Part shown: one piece after another, positions 48,295 to 58,850 of the stretch
Position numbering within the stretch: the first letter of the stretch is position 1
Layout: each line of letters begins with the position of its first letter
Source of the DNA: Rotaria socialis
Lineage: Eukaryota; Rotifera; Eurotatoria; Philodinida; Philodinidae
Assembly: GCA_905331475.1 (NCBI GenBank)
Contig: CAJNYU010001458.1
Location: forward strand, 62,001-126,000
DNA length: 64,000 nucleotides
Direction: 5' to 3'
The notes under the pieces: generated by a model
Told to the model about the DNA's origin: nothing
Database searches by the model: none
The model's input: the letters and a program-made list of their open reading frames with translations, nothing else
Program-made: the position numbers and the translations under genes

Positions 48295-48689
48295 GCTCTA
48301 TTATCGAAACATTAGATCTATTTGTCAAACATAACTCTATGCTCAACAATGAATGTATGATATGAAAACATGGAATTTTCTTTATGTTTTAGTTTGAGCA
48401 TTATTCTGTCGATTATATTCATTAATTAAACAACAATTAACTATCAATGATACATTTCAAAGTTAAACAATCTATATTCATAGTTTACATGTTCTTAGAA
48501 TGGCCTGCAACGGTAATTTTTGTTTCTATAAAATTTATTTTAATAGATAATTGATCCACAGCTAAGAAATTTCAAACAGATATTTCTTGTTCATTCTTAA
48601 CTGCTTATCAGATTTTAACTATGGATAAAAATAGAAGTCAAGTAAATAATTGAATAAGAAAAGCCTTGAAGCAAATCGTTTAATTTATT

Positions 48690-49395
48690 TTCGATTTAGA
48701 ATTAGTTAGATGATTTATTAATGTTGGTTCAAAAATGTAGAGAAAGTTGAATTTTTTTTCGATTTTAAGTCAACAAATAATTTGAAATGTGATTTATCTG
48801 AAAATAATTTTTCACTTGATGTTCTAATTAAATATATGACACATGAATCAGGTAATCGGTCGTGATCACATATATTTAAATATATTTTTCTAGAGTTTCG
48901 GATTATTGCCGATGAGCTGTTCTTCTTCATCTTCTTCAATCAAAATTATAAGTATCAAATGAATATTGCAATACTTTTACGACAATTAAAAGTAGCAAAA
49001 TTACTTTTGTTGAATCCAAAACATTATCCATTGGTCAATGTGTTGTTTATCTGCTAGCAAATACTCGTACAGTATAAGGCTTGATGAATTTTATCCTGCC
49101 GACAAATTATTTGATCTATTTGTTAATGCAGAAATCTTAACAGAAGAACATGTTAACGTAATGTTCATGATAGAATTTCTTTTTATTTGTTTCTATAATT
49201 TTAGTTTTAGGTTGACAGTTTTCTTCGTGTTTATACTATATGTATTGATCGTAATAAAATAGATGCAAGTATTCGTAAATCAGCACTGGAACAAATGACG
49301 AGAATGTTTCTTGAAATTGTTTCAATTTTAACTCTTGCATTATTACGCCTAATTTTTGATCGAAGTCCCCACATAACTTCATTAGTTGATAAGTA
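48690..49395 (+). pseudogene. Decayed host gene, weakly like a BIG-type Arf-GEF N-terminal region
   Basis: Gene-like segments separated by plausible introns and breaks: NNLKCDLSENNFSLDVLIKY, then after a GT-AG gap IAILLRQLKVAKLLLLNPKH, then EFYPADKLFDLFVNAEILTE, and after an intron (about 49158-49214) VDSFLRVYTICIDRNKIDAS and RKSALEQMTRMFLEIV. Stops and frame changes separate them. The last block has the N.I.....K..L.QM spacing seen in the DCB domain of BIG/ARFGEF proteins, but the match is weak. No Sec7 domain is present nearby. Confidence 0.3.
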
Positions 49396-51432
49396 AGGAT
49401 TCATTCATTTTAGGATAAATTTAAGTATAGTTAAGAAAGATTTGTCTGATCACAAAGGATCTAGAATACAGAACATACATTTATTCTAGATTTTGAATTA
49501 TGTTCGACAAAGTAGTATCGTCATATATTTTCTAAACTAACATTGATAGCTGGTGCAGTGGATGTTTTACATCATATTACAACAAAGTAATGAGCTTTTA
49601 GGTCGTTGATTTAGTGTTTTTATTATTATCTATTTCAATAGAATTGAAGAAAAAAAAACCAATCTTGTTTTCATTTCAAACAATATTACTAAGAAATGTG
49701 TTAGTTCATATTCTCATGTTGGTACTCAGTCACTAGTCGTCAAATTCACAGAGATACTGTTCGTTTGTTTTCTTTAAGAATAATCATATTCTGCACATTA
49801 TATGTTGAATTATGATTCATTGAATATTTAAGAATCACAGTAGCAAAAAATGGATAGAATGATTTTTCTCAAGATTCATATGATCGATATAAAAGAAAGT
49901 TTTACTTTATTTAGACGTGTATAATTTCAAATTATAGAAATGCTTATTCATGCTAAAAACATTTTATCTTCCATTGACATTTATTGCTTTATATTTAACG
50001 AATCTTATAGTTGTGCAATCATTTTCAAAAATCATTTATCTCGTTTCACATCTCAATGTGCCACCATCATTTTCACATCTGATATATGATTAGAAAAAAA
50101 GATTTGACAATTCTTTAATTTAATCGAAAGGTGTTGTTCTAGTAGGTTGATGGGAACCTGCGAAGAATTTTCAGTAGCTATGCTTCGTGTAAGGAGATCC
50201 CATAGAAATAAAATGATGATACGATTATTTTCCTTTGTCCAACATAAATGTTTTTGGTTTAATTGATTGTTGAACTATGCACTAATAATTCTAAATATTT
50301 CGAATTAACCTCTTTTTCATGATGTCGAAATATACAATAAGTGACGGATGACTTTCTCGTGAGATTTCGATGATATCAAGTACCTGGTAATATTACTGAT
50401 GCTGATGACGAGTAACCAAATAAGTATCACTTTTGTGGCCATATTCGATTATAATTTTTTACGAAAAAAAACAACTTTTTTCTCAAAAATAACTAAATAC
50501 TTCAATGATGATCAGATAAATCCATACAAGCTACATAAAGATATATAAATATTCTCACTCACACCCACACTCTCAAGGTGAACATGTTATCTTACTCTCA
50601 TGTCAGTATTATAATACGTTTGTTTGAGGTTTAATTTCATAAAAAAATATTCACACTGATAATTAACTTCTGCAGTATTAAAAGATTCGTTCTTTTCGAA
50701 GGTATAAGAAAAAAGATAATAATAAGCATGAGTTGTGAATTCAAACATGCATTTTTAACTTATAGCATTCACTGAGAAACTATTTTCTCGGTTGTTTATA
50801 CTCAGTAATACTGGTATCAAAGTTACATCAATTTTCAGGACGTGCATTATATTGGAAAGATTGTTCTTTTAGTCAACCAAAACGAAACAGTTGTTGTGTT
50901 TTCTTCAGGTGTGTGTTGAATACTGAATATCGGCCGAAATCTCAACGAATTTCGCTTATATCGTGTCGTTTTCCATGTCGCTTTGTTTAATGTAATTTCC
51001 CACTATAATACAATGGTACACTTTCCCTCAGGTTACCCTTCATCGGATTGTAACTCTTGCTGCCAGTTTTTTCTTCGTGTGATATCTTGATGAAAAACAT
51101 AGGTAAAGGTCATAAAGATAAAATATTGAGACAAAAACAATTGTAACTTGAACCTGTCTTATCACTCGTACTTTCGAAGTGATTAGTTGTATTGACAACG
51201 ATTGTGTCATGCTAAATTGAAAATCAATTTCAAAGTCTATTTACTAATGCACAATCATCATATTTTTATATCGCTTATAATCTTATGGCTCATTGTGTCC
51301 AATTGAAATGGCATGTCATCAATTTTATAGAAGTAGTTTTGTTTCGGAAAAACAAGTATTTTAGAATATTAAAATCAATGTTGTGTCTAAAATATCTAAG
51401 TCAACTGGGACAAGGTCCAGTAGGTGGGGCTA
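49396..51432. other. Intergenic, nothing recognised
   Basis: About 2 kb of A+T-rich sequence with no supported gene, RNA gene or strong inverted repeat. Confidence 0.5.
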
Positions 51433-51659
51433 GGGGTGGCACTTTAACTTTACTTTAATCGTAACCTTTAAAATTTTGACGTTGTTTAAAGTCTCCTTTA
51501 AACGCCTCTTTTTAATACTTTTTACTGTACTGACGTGTTTAGTCATGTCTATGTGACTCTCTGCAACAGATAAAATGCCAAAAAGAAGCATTTAACCGTG
51601 ACTTTAGACAACTTTAAACTCTGCACTTTACGATCAATTTAAAGTTAAAGTGCCACCCC
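51433..51659. mobile_element. MITE, 227 bp, perfect 20-bp terminal inverted repeats
   Basis: The left end reads GGGGTGGCACTTTAACTTTA, and the right end is its exact reverse complement (TAAAGTTAAAGTGCCACCCC), with partial pairing continuing inward (to CGAT/ATCG). The interior is rich in CTTTAAA/TTTAAAG words and has no coding capacity. The flanks (GGGGCTA and CAGGCGG) show no obvious target-site duplication. A related left terminus occurs at 18756. Confidence 0.85.
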
Positions 51660-51856
51660 CAGGCGGGACTTACATTCAGTCCTTCACACGCACACATTCT
51701 GAAACGAGCTGCTTCGATCATTTTGCTTAATTGGGCTTTTTTCTGCTTTCAGGATTAGTTTCCCGAGCAATGTTAAATTGTGACGAAAGCATCGGAACGA
51801 TATCGAATTTCTAACTATAGAAGGATTAAGTCGTGTTTTTCACTTCCGATGAATGA

Positions 51857-51864
51857 TATATAAA
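51857..51864 (+). promoter_or_regulatory. TATA box upstream of the NHL-repeat gene
   Basis: TATATAAA lies about 180 bp before the first certain exon of the NHL-repeat gene (52038). It places the transcription start near 51890 and the first coding exon between there and 51950, where the exact start codon is unresolved. Confidence 0.45.
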
Positions 51865-54820
51865 GATGTGTGCTGTCGCTGCTGCATTTCATTTTAACAA
51901 AAACGATTTCTACAAAAACAATCTCCTGTTTCTTACTTATTCTATGCAGGTAATTATAAACCTATTATTTTTCTACCGGCTGAACATTCAGCAATCTTTC
52001 TTTAAAGCTTTACAGATTTATTCTTTTTTCTATTTAGTGTGTGGCTAGTTCAAGTCAAATCTCAAATATGCCATGGAATTGCTCAATATGATCGATGTTC
52101 AACAAATGGTGACTGTGCCTGTTTGTACATTGCAGGAACGCTAAACATCGGCATTTGTAGTGATCGATTCTTAGCAGATTGTTCTGAGCTAGTTAAATGC
52201 GATCAGAATAATCTTTGCGGTGAATCTGAGCATAGATGTGTTCATCATCCTCGATGTCACAGTCATCCTGTTTGCTACCTAGTACCGAGTTATAATCGGC
52301 AACTCTGCCCACTGATAACAAGTAAAAGAACCATCAGTTATTTTGAGAGTGAAGACGTGACTGTGAGTTTTCTGTATGCATGCTCATTAAAGAACAGCCA
52401 TACAGCATCATCTACAAACATATGCGCTCGCCATCCATTTTTATTTTTTGCATAGCAAAGTAGAGCTTGAACTAGTTTCAGTAATCAAGGGTTCACCTAC
52501 TTAGGTTACTACTGTAAAGTCTTAACAGCAATAAATTTTTATATCATTTTCTATGTTAGACATAGAACTAAATGACCTTTATGAATGAATTTTCTACCAT
52601 TATCAATAGTGATGAACATCACAACTACAACAGTAGCTCCAACTACAACTGCAACCCGTACTCAGCAACTAGGTAAGCTTTGATTAATTCTTTTTTGACT
52701 TACTCAATTTAAATATTTCTAATCAGATTTATATAATTACTTTTAATGAAATTTGACTCTGCACAGGTAGCTAAATCTACATAGATAAAATCAGCTCTCT
52801 TTTATCATGAGTGATGTGGTTTTCAGCATAAGAAAAAAAAACATGAAACAACGTATAAACTTATTAATGCGGTGCTAAGCACGACATTATTGTAGTTCTT
52901 CGCGAGTTTTCTTTTACTTGAAAATAAAATACGCATGTTTTTTGTTACCTCATGATCTTAGCTATTGTAAATCAGAAAACATTCAATCAAACGTGATCTT
53001 ACATTAACGAAATCGAATGTGTGATATCTCTTTTACAATGTTTACTACTAAGCTCCGTTCTTTGAGAAAAATCGTTCCAAAATCACGGATTTCATAAGAA
53101 TTTATTTTTTTTTTCAAATTCGAAATAATAAAACGAAAAATTTATGGGCCATTTTCTACATATGAATATGTAGAACAGGTATAAAACACTTTATAGACAC
53201 GAATAGAGTTTTCTTAGTCATGTATTTGAATATGACTGCTTTGAGTTTACTCGAAATTTTCGTTAATTGATAAGTTAAGAAGATTGTTTATAATTCTTGC
53301 AGATACCAAAAAAACCTAATTCTATGAAGAATGAAAGTGATGGGGGACTAAGAATTTCGAGTAAATCTTAAAGTTCATTACTCGTTCTCAGTCGTTTTCT
53401 ATTATTTTTCTTGAACTCGATGTTTACCTCTTTTGTTCTCTCGACACATACATATGTTATCATCAATAATTCATGAGTCATTGATATTGAGGATGCAGTA
53501 TTAAAAAATACTCGCTCGAATTCTAATGGAACTATTGAGATAGATCTCCTACCACCTTATTTCAAATCTTCCAATGATACAATTGAAAAATCTTATCTAA
53601 AAAACGTGGAATTCATCATTAAATTTTTCATTTTCAAGATTCTTGATGGTAAAAATCACGTAACCCGAAAAAGTTATTGACTAGTAAGTGCTTTAACAAC
53701 TGTTTATGGGTTATGACCCATAGATATGTTTAAAAATTTAATCGATATCCTTTTTTTAAGAATAAGCTGATAAATGTAACAGCGTTCTCGCGGTTATGAG
53801 TTTATTATGACTAATGGAAAATTATTGGAAATTTTGATGTGCTGTACTTAAATGAACATTTGAAAATGTGTACGCATAGAAAAGAGTCAACTTCACAACA
53901 ATATCAGTTCTTGCAACAAAAAGACTTTGTAATCTATTGTAATATCGATCAGTCGTCTTTCATTGTACTTTCCTCGTGTAAAATCTTTTCTAGCAAATAA
54001 TTCTTCATTTTCGTTCCTGCATTTACGCTTGACAATTCGTCATAACTGATTCGATAATCATCATAAGGGAAAATTAAAAAGTACTTTTTCGAACTCAGAT
54101 AAAAAAATATTCAAATAAAAAAACTACTAGTGCTTCAAGACTTGACGATTGCTTTTCTATCATTTTCCAAACAAGGCATACGAACAATAGTGGCATCCAT
54201 CAATATAATTTTACTTTTTTCACAGCCTCTGGATCTACTCAATTATCCATAAGAAGTCAAATAGGTAAATAAGCGCTATATCGAAATAATCCTCTTCGTA
54301 CATATGGATACGAATGGATAAAGTTCTCTTAGTGATGAATTTTTACGATAACCGCTTTATGGTTATTTGAAAATTCAATAAATTGATCGGTAAAACGCTG
54401 ATACTCATTCCTATCAATAACTAGAAAGTTGAAATTCAGAAAAATCTGCCATTGACAAGGTTGATAGCAATGCGCCCAATAGAATACCTAAACTTTTTTT
54501 GGTAACTTTGTAGTGTTGTCAGTGTAGAGCGATCCTGACATTTCACCTATTCTCGAAGAAATCAGAATGCAGGCTTCGCAATGCATTTCGTATTCGAATG
54601 AAACTCGGATACCATCTAGTTTTAACTGATTTTTGCCACTTTCAAATTTCGAACCATAATCCCAATATAATTATTATTTTTGCATCGAATACGAAATAAA
54701 CAATGCCACGAGAAATTTAAATTCATTTAATATTTAAATTTCCTAGATATCTCTGGTCGACTGATCCGACATCGGATCTGATAGGAACCTGGAAATATCC
54801 AACAATCCGATACAATTCTA

Positions 54821-54950
54821 TTGGATTCCGGGTCGAGGAATCGATTTTGGATCCTCAGTGTCAGAATCCTATGAACTTCCGATGACATACAACGTTTTTT
54901 TTCTTGGAATTTATAGGAATCCGACACCAATTCCTCGACCCGGAATCCAA
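54821..54950. repeat. Inverted repeat with perfect 21-bp arms
   Basis: Arms 54821-54841 (TTGGATTCCGGGTCGAGGAA plus T) and 54930-54950 are exact reverse complements. They sit in a broader patch (about 54745-55065) of diverged GGATTCC/CCGATAGGA words on both strands, moderately GC-rich, inside the long intron of the NHL gene. It is probably a non-autonomous foldback element. Confidence 0.6.
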
Positions 54951-55924
54951 CGATAATTCTGTAAGATCTGACAGGACCCGATAAAATCCTATTGGATTCC
55001 AGTCGGATCGGATGGGTTCCGATAGGTGCCTACTGTCGGATTGCTCGACCTGGGATGCCCTTTTTTCGAATGAATTTTCATTGACAAGCATAGTATGTGA
55101 TCACAACACACTACCTATCTCATACTGTTATACGAATGGTGAATTTGAACCAATTCATCTACTCTTTCTTAATTAAAGTTGAATACAGCGCTTTCATTAG
55201 ATGAAATACATATGAATGTTACAGTAAAGAAGAGGTTTTCACTCAAAACGCTCCCCTAAATTAGAAAATGGTGTTTTTAGTAAAGTCGTTGACGATAGGA
55301 GTACTTCATATCCATTGCAGCCTTTTTTATGCCCATCATATCTATTTCATGAATGCTGCACTCCTTATTCAATTCATAAGTGCTATTTGGAAGAAAAAAA
55401 ATTGTGACTTATAATATAAGACTGCGCAAGCAGACAAAAGTTTTCAAAAACCTGTTTAAACGTCCAGAAAAATCGGGCTTGTTTGGATGACAATTGGGGT
55501 TCCTGATTGTAAGCGAAAAACAACTATTCTTTGCCTTTCTTGTGTGTTTGAACGCGTTTCTGAAAAATTTTGTCTGCTTGGAGAGTTTCATTATGAGTAA
55601 TTGGCATCAAGCGCTTATTCATCGTTGTTAAAAGAAACCAATAACTTCGGAATTAAACAGGGCCTGTTGCGTATTATAGAACTTCTACTTGAAATATGCT
55701 ATATGAACCTATATTGTTCTCTTATGTTTCTATTTTCTGGATTACCAGGAATAAAGTATTTCTTAACTTATTTATCGTTTTTCTCAAAATATGATTGTAC
55801 AGCACAAAAATTCAAACTATACTCATGTAGTTCAAGCTTCACGCAATGTTTTTGTTTTGTAATTCGAAATGATAATAAATTTTCTACTGAATCAAGTTCT
55901 TATAATTGATTTTTGTGTTGTAAC

Positions 55925-56120
55925 CAAGGGGGAACAAACTGATTTCGGAAGTCGAAATCAACTTGAAATCACTCGAAATCACTTGCAATCATTTGAAGTC
56001 ATTTGAAATCGTTTGAAATCGTTTGAAATCACTGAGATCACTTGAAATCGCTTGAAATCAACTGAAATCAAAAACTCCATATGAAATCATGAAATCACGA
56101 AATCAGTTTGTTCCCCCTTG
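55925..56120. mobile_element. TIR element filled with 10-bp tandem repeats
   Basis: It begins CAAGGGGGAACAAACTGATT and ends with the exact reverse complement; the perfect terminal repeat is 23 bp. The interior is an array of about a dozen diverged copies of a 10-bp unit close to TTGAAATCAC, all in one orientation. The whole is 196 bp, non-coding, within the long intron of the NHL gene. No clear target-site duplication. Confidence 0.85.
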
Positions 56121-56190
56121 AAAATATTACTAAATTCGAATTTAGAAAAATAAGTATTTAAGTTGTTTCTGAGGGTATGGGTGTAGATGG

Positions 56191-56632
56191 ATATATACGA
56201 GTAGCTGCCTAATTCGACTTCGAATATAAATGCAAAAAAAACCACTTTCATGTTTTCAAGCAACCCCGGCAGAAGATTTCTTTTTTTTATAAATCATGAA
56301 ATTTATAATTCGAATTCGAATTCGAACTTGCATATAGCTCCCATGTATGTCCGCCTTTCTCCACACCCACAGTTGCTATGTTGTGTTTGTGTTTAGAACA
56401 GTGTATGTCCGCCTTTTCTGGCACACACAGACACCCTCCCACCAAACCCTACAAAAAGGAAATCTAAATCTATTCCTAAATTATAAATGGGCTGCCACTT
56501 TGACGATCTTTATCTTTTGCTTTGGGATGATTTTCAAATGGTCGCGATTTTTTTGCGTTTATTTTCGAATTGTGAATAGTTATTGAGGTATCGATTTATA
56601 TTCGAATTCGAACTAGGCATCTCATGATATAT
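56191..56632. mobile_element. MITE-like element, about 440 bp
   Basis: Left terminus 56191-56230 (containing CTAATTCGACTTCGAATATAAA) is mirrored imperfectly by 56594-56632 (containing TTTATATTCGAATTCGAACTAG), and the outermost bases are ATATATA-like on both sides. The interior holds TTCGAATTCGAA repeats and two copies of GTATGTCCGCCTTT (about 56344 and 56404). Non-coding. Confidence 0.55.
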
Positions 56633-57715
56633 ACACAATCGAACTAGACATAATCATAGAGTTATGGACGTATTGATCTAAAGTTTAGACTCGAGTCATG
56701 TAATTTATCCTCATCATTACTTTTTTACTCACCTGAGATAAGTAAAATGCAAGCCTATCGACAAGTTTCGTAATATAACTTTTTCATTTGTCTCCTTCAA
56801 GTCTTTGTGTAATTCTTTGAATCTTTGACAAACAGCTCTTCTCATTATAGACTTATCATCATCATAACAGCATTTTCTTTCAAAAGAATGATCTATTCGA
56901 AGAATTTTGCTCGATACTTTCGAAACTATTTCATATACTAGCTATACTCGAGAGAGACAGCGAGAAAGAGTAGTTCTTTTCTAATAATACTATCACTTCA
57001 ACGCGATAGAACGAGAGAGATTTCCTTTCATCCTTTTGTTTTCTCTTCTAGTTAACATTCCTGCTAATGCTAAATGGAAACAGAGCGGAGTGACTGTTGC
57101 TGGAGGTAACGAGGATGGGGGTGCCACTAATCAACTCTACTGGCCTTGTGGCCTCTTTGTTGATGATGATCAAACAGTGGTTATTGCTGACAGCGGGAAT
57201 CATCGTATCATGCAATGGAAGAATGATGATACAACGAATGGACAAGTTGTTGCTGGTGGCAATGCCCAAGGAAATAGATTGCATCAATTGAATAATCCAT
57301 CTGATGTATTAATTGACAAAGAGACGGATAGTCTCATTATTTGTGATTATGGGAATCAACGAGTTGTACGATGGTCTCTTCGTAGTGGCACAACACAAGG
57401 TGAAATACTCATCGACAAGATCAATTGTTATGGATTGACTATGGATGAGCAGAGATATCTCTACATTTCTGACGATAGAAAACATGAAGTAAGGCGATAT
57501 CAATAGGGTGAGAAAAATGGCACTCTTGTAGCTGGTGGTAATGACAAAGGTGATGAGCTCAATCAACTCAACGTGCCGACATATCTCTTTGTCGATCGAG
57601 ATCATTCAGTGTACGTATCAGACTTCTGGAATCATCGTGTAATGAAATGGAATAAAGCTGCAAAAGAAGGTATTGTGGTTGCTGGAGGACAAGGCCAAGG
57701 GAATAATCTTACACT

Positions 57716-57788
57716 GGGGTGTGGGTGTGGGTGTGGGTGTGGGTCTTTCTCATCTTTGACCAGCCCACACCCACACCCACACACACCC
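57716..57788. repeat. Head-to-head interstitial telomeric repeats
   Basis: 57716-57744 holds GGG followed by four TGTGGG units; 57745-57763 is a 19-bp unique spacer (CTTTCTCATCTTTGACCAG); 57764-57788 holds three CCCACA units and a variant CACCC. TGTGGG is the telomeric repeat reported for bdelloid rotifers. The G-rich strand points towards the spacer from both sides, the orientation expected when two telomere-capped ends are joined. To the left is the truncated NHL gene, to the right a 5'-truncated Penelope-like element. The G-rich block also has four G3 tracts able to form a quadruplex. Confidence 0.85.
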
Positions 57789-58605
57789 TAAAATTCGTTC
57801 AAAATCAAATTAAGAAAACTCTCAATAGACACTTTGAAGGGTTAAATAAAATATCAAACGAAACATTAACTAAACCGGATGAATTAGATAACAAAGAGAT
57901 GAAGAAAGAACAAGTCTTTATAGATTTACCATTTATTGGTATAGAAACAAAAATGTTGGGTAAAAAAATTATTGATCTAGCTAAATATATTAGGCCAGAC
58001 CTTCATATACAACCTATTCCTAGACCTCCACCAGCAATAACAACGTTCTTTCCACAAAAAGATAAAATTAATAAAAATGCCCAATCTAATATAGTTTACA
58101 GTATATCATGTTCAGATTGTGACGTAGGATATATTTGAAAAACTATTAGACAGGCATCGAGACGACACCAGGAGCACGGCGCACCACAACAACCAAAGGC
58201 ACCCTCTACCCCTCAAATAGCTACACCAGACTTAAATATTCAATCATTAAGACGATCTGATCGTCTTCGATCAAAACCGAACGTTAATTATTGTCAAGAT
58301 GACAATGAATGTATTGCTAAATCTCAGGAGAAAAATGATGAAAAATTGATGAAATCAGCTCTTTATAAACATCAAATGAATATGAACCACACAATCAATT
58401 GGAATGATTGGAAGATCATCTCAAAAGATTGCAAAAAATATCGTTTACTGGTTCGCGAATCCTTACAAATTCTTCACAAAAAAACAATTTTGAACCGAAC
58501 TATGTGTTCTGTTCCTTTAGTTGTATATCCTGAAGGTTTACAAATATCTAAACCTACTGTCAAAATTAAACTTGGGACAATTATTAAACCACGGACCCCG
58601 GGCAA

Positions 58606-58633
58606 ATAGTTAAATATGCGCATATTTAACTAT
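58606..58633. repeat. 28-bp perfect palindrome at the PLE stop codon
   Basis: ATAGTTAAATATGC is followed immediately by its exact reverse complement GCATATTTAACTAT. It overlaps the TAG that ends the PLE frame. Confidence 0.85.
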
Positions 58634-58760
58634 CTTAATTGTTGGTAGTGGTGGTTATCTTACTTTCAATTGAATGAAATGGAAAACCAATATCTTTCTT
58701 ACTAATGACTCATGTAACACATATAAATACTTCTCTTTTTCTCAGAAAAATGTAATTCCA

Positions 58761-58800
58761 CCTGTCTTGATAATGATATTAGATATATCGAAACGTCGAC
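58761..58800 (+). ncRNA. Degenerate hammerhead-ribozyme-like motif in PLE tail
   Basis: CTTGATAATG, an ATAT-TAG-ATAT stem-loop and then CGAAACGTC resemble the CUGAUGA, helix II and GAAA core of the minimal hammerhead ribozymes known in Penelope-like elements. Two core positions deviate, so it would be inactive if the reading is right. Confidence 0.3.
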
Positions 58801-58850
58801 GAACCTTATGGTTATAAATAAATAAAGGAAATAATTAAATAAACTTAGCT

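Larger units (their letters stand above)
52038..57714 (+). pseudogene. NHL-repeat protein gene with Cys-rich head, broken and truncated
   Basis: Three exons are recognisable: 52038-about 52348 encodes a Cys-rich module (CHGIAQYDRCSTNGDCAC and ICSDRFLADCSELVKC, about 16 cysteines); 52610-52672 encodes a Thr-rich linker (NITTTTVAPTTTATRTQQL); 57052-57714 encodes four NHL beta-propeller blades (GLFVDDDQTVVIADSGNHRI, DSLIICDYGNQRVVRW, YLYISDDRKHEVRRY, HSVYVSDFWNHRVMKW). Exon phases agree. The long intron (about 4.4 kb) is filled with inverted-repeat elements. A TAG at 57504-57506 interrupts the propeller, and the frame ends abruptly after GQGNNLT where telomeric repeats begin, so the remaining blades are missing. 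Intact relatives would be secreted or surface proteins. The first exon with a signal peptide is not resolved. Confidence 0.8.
57789..58850 (+). mobile_element. 5'-truncated Penelope-like retroelement (GIY-YIG type), broken
   Basis: A non-LTR retroelement fragment of the Penelope-like (PLE) class. Only the 3' part of its ORF remains. The segment with FIGIETKMLGKKIIDLAKYI precedes the endonuclease module, recognised by VYSISCSDCDVGYI and KTIRQASRRHQEHG (the C..C..YIG.T.R....R..EH pattern of PLE GIY-YIG domains). The usual C-terminal part follows (ALYKHQMNMNHTINWNDWKI, with ESLQILHKKTILNRT). The reverse transcriptase is absent and the reading frame is disabled. The 5' break abuts the CCCACA block, the arrangement described for bdelloid PLEs at chromosome ends. 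The 3' tail contains a palindrome at the stop codon and a hammerhead-like motif. The family is probably Penelope-like with endonuclease, not the endonuclease-lacking Athena. Confidence 0.8.
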
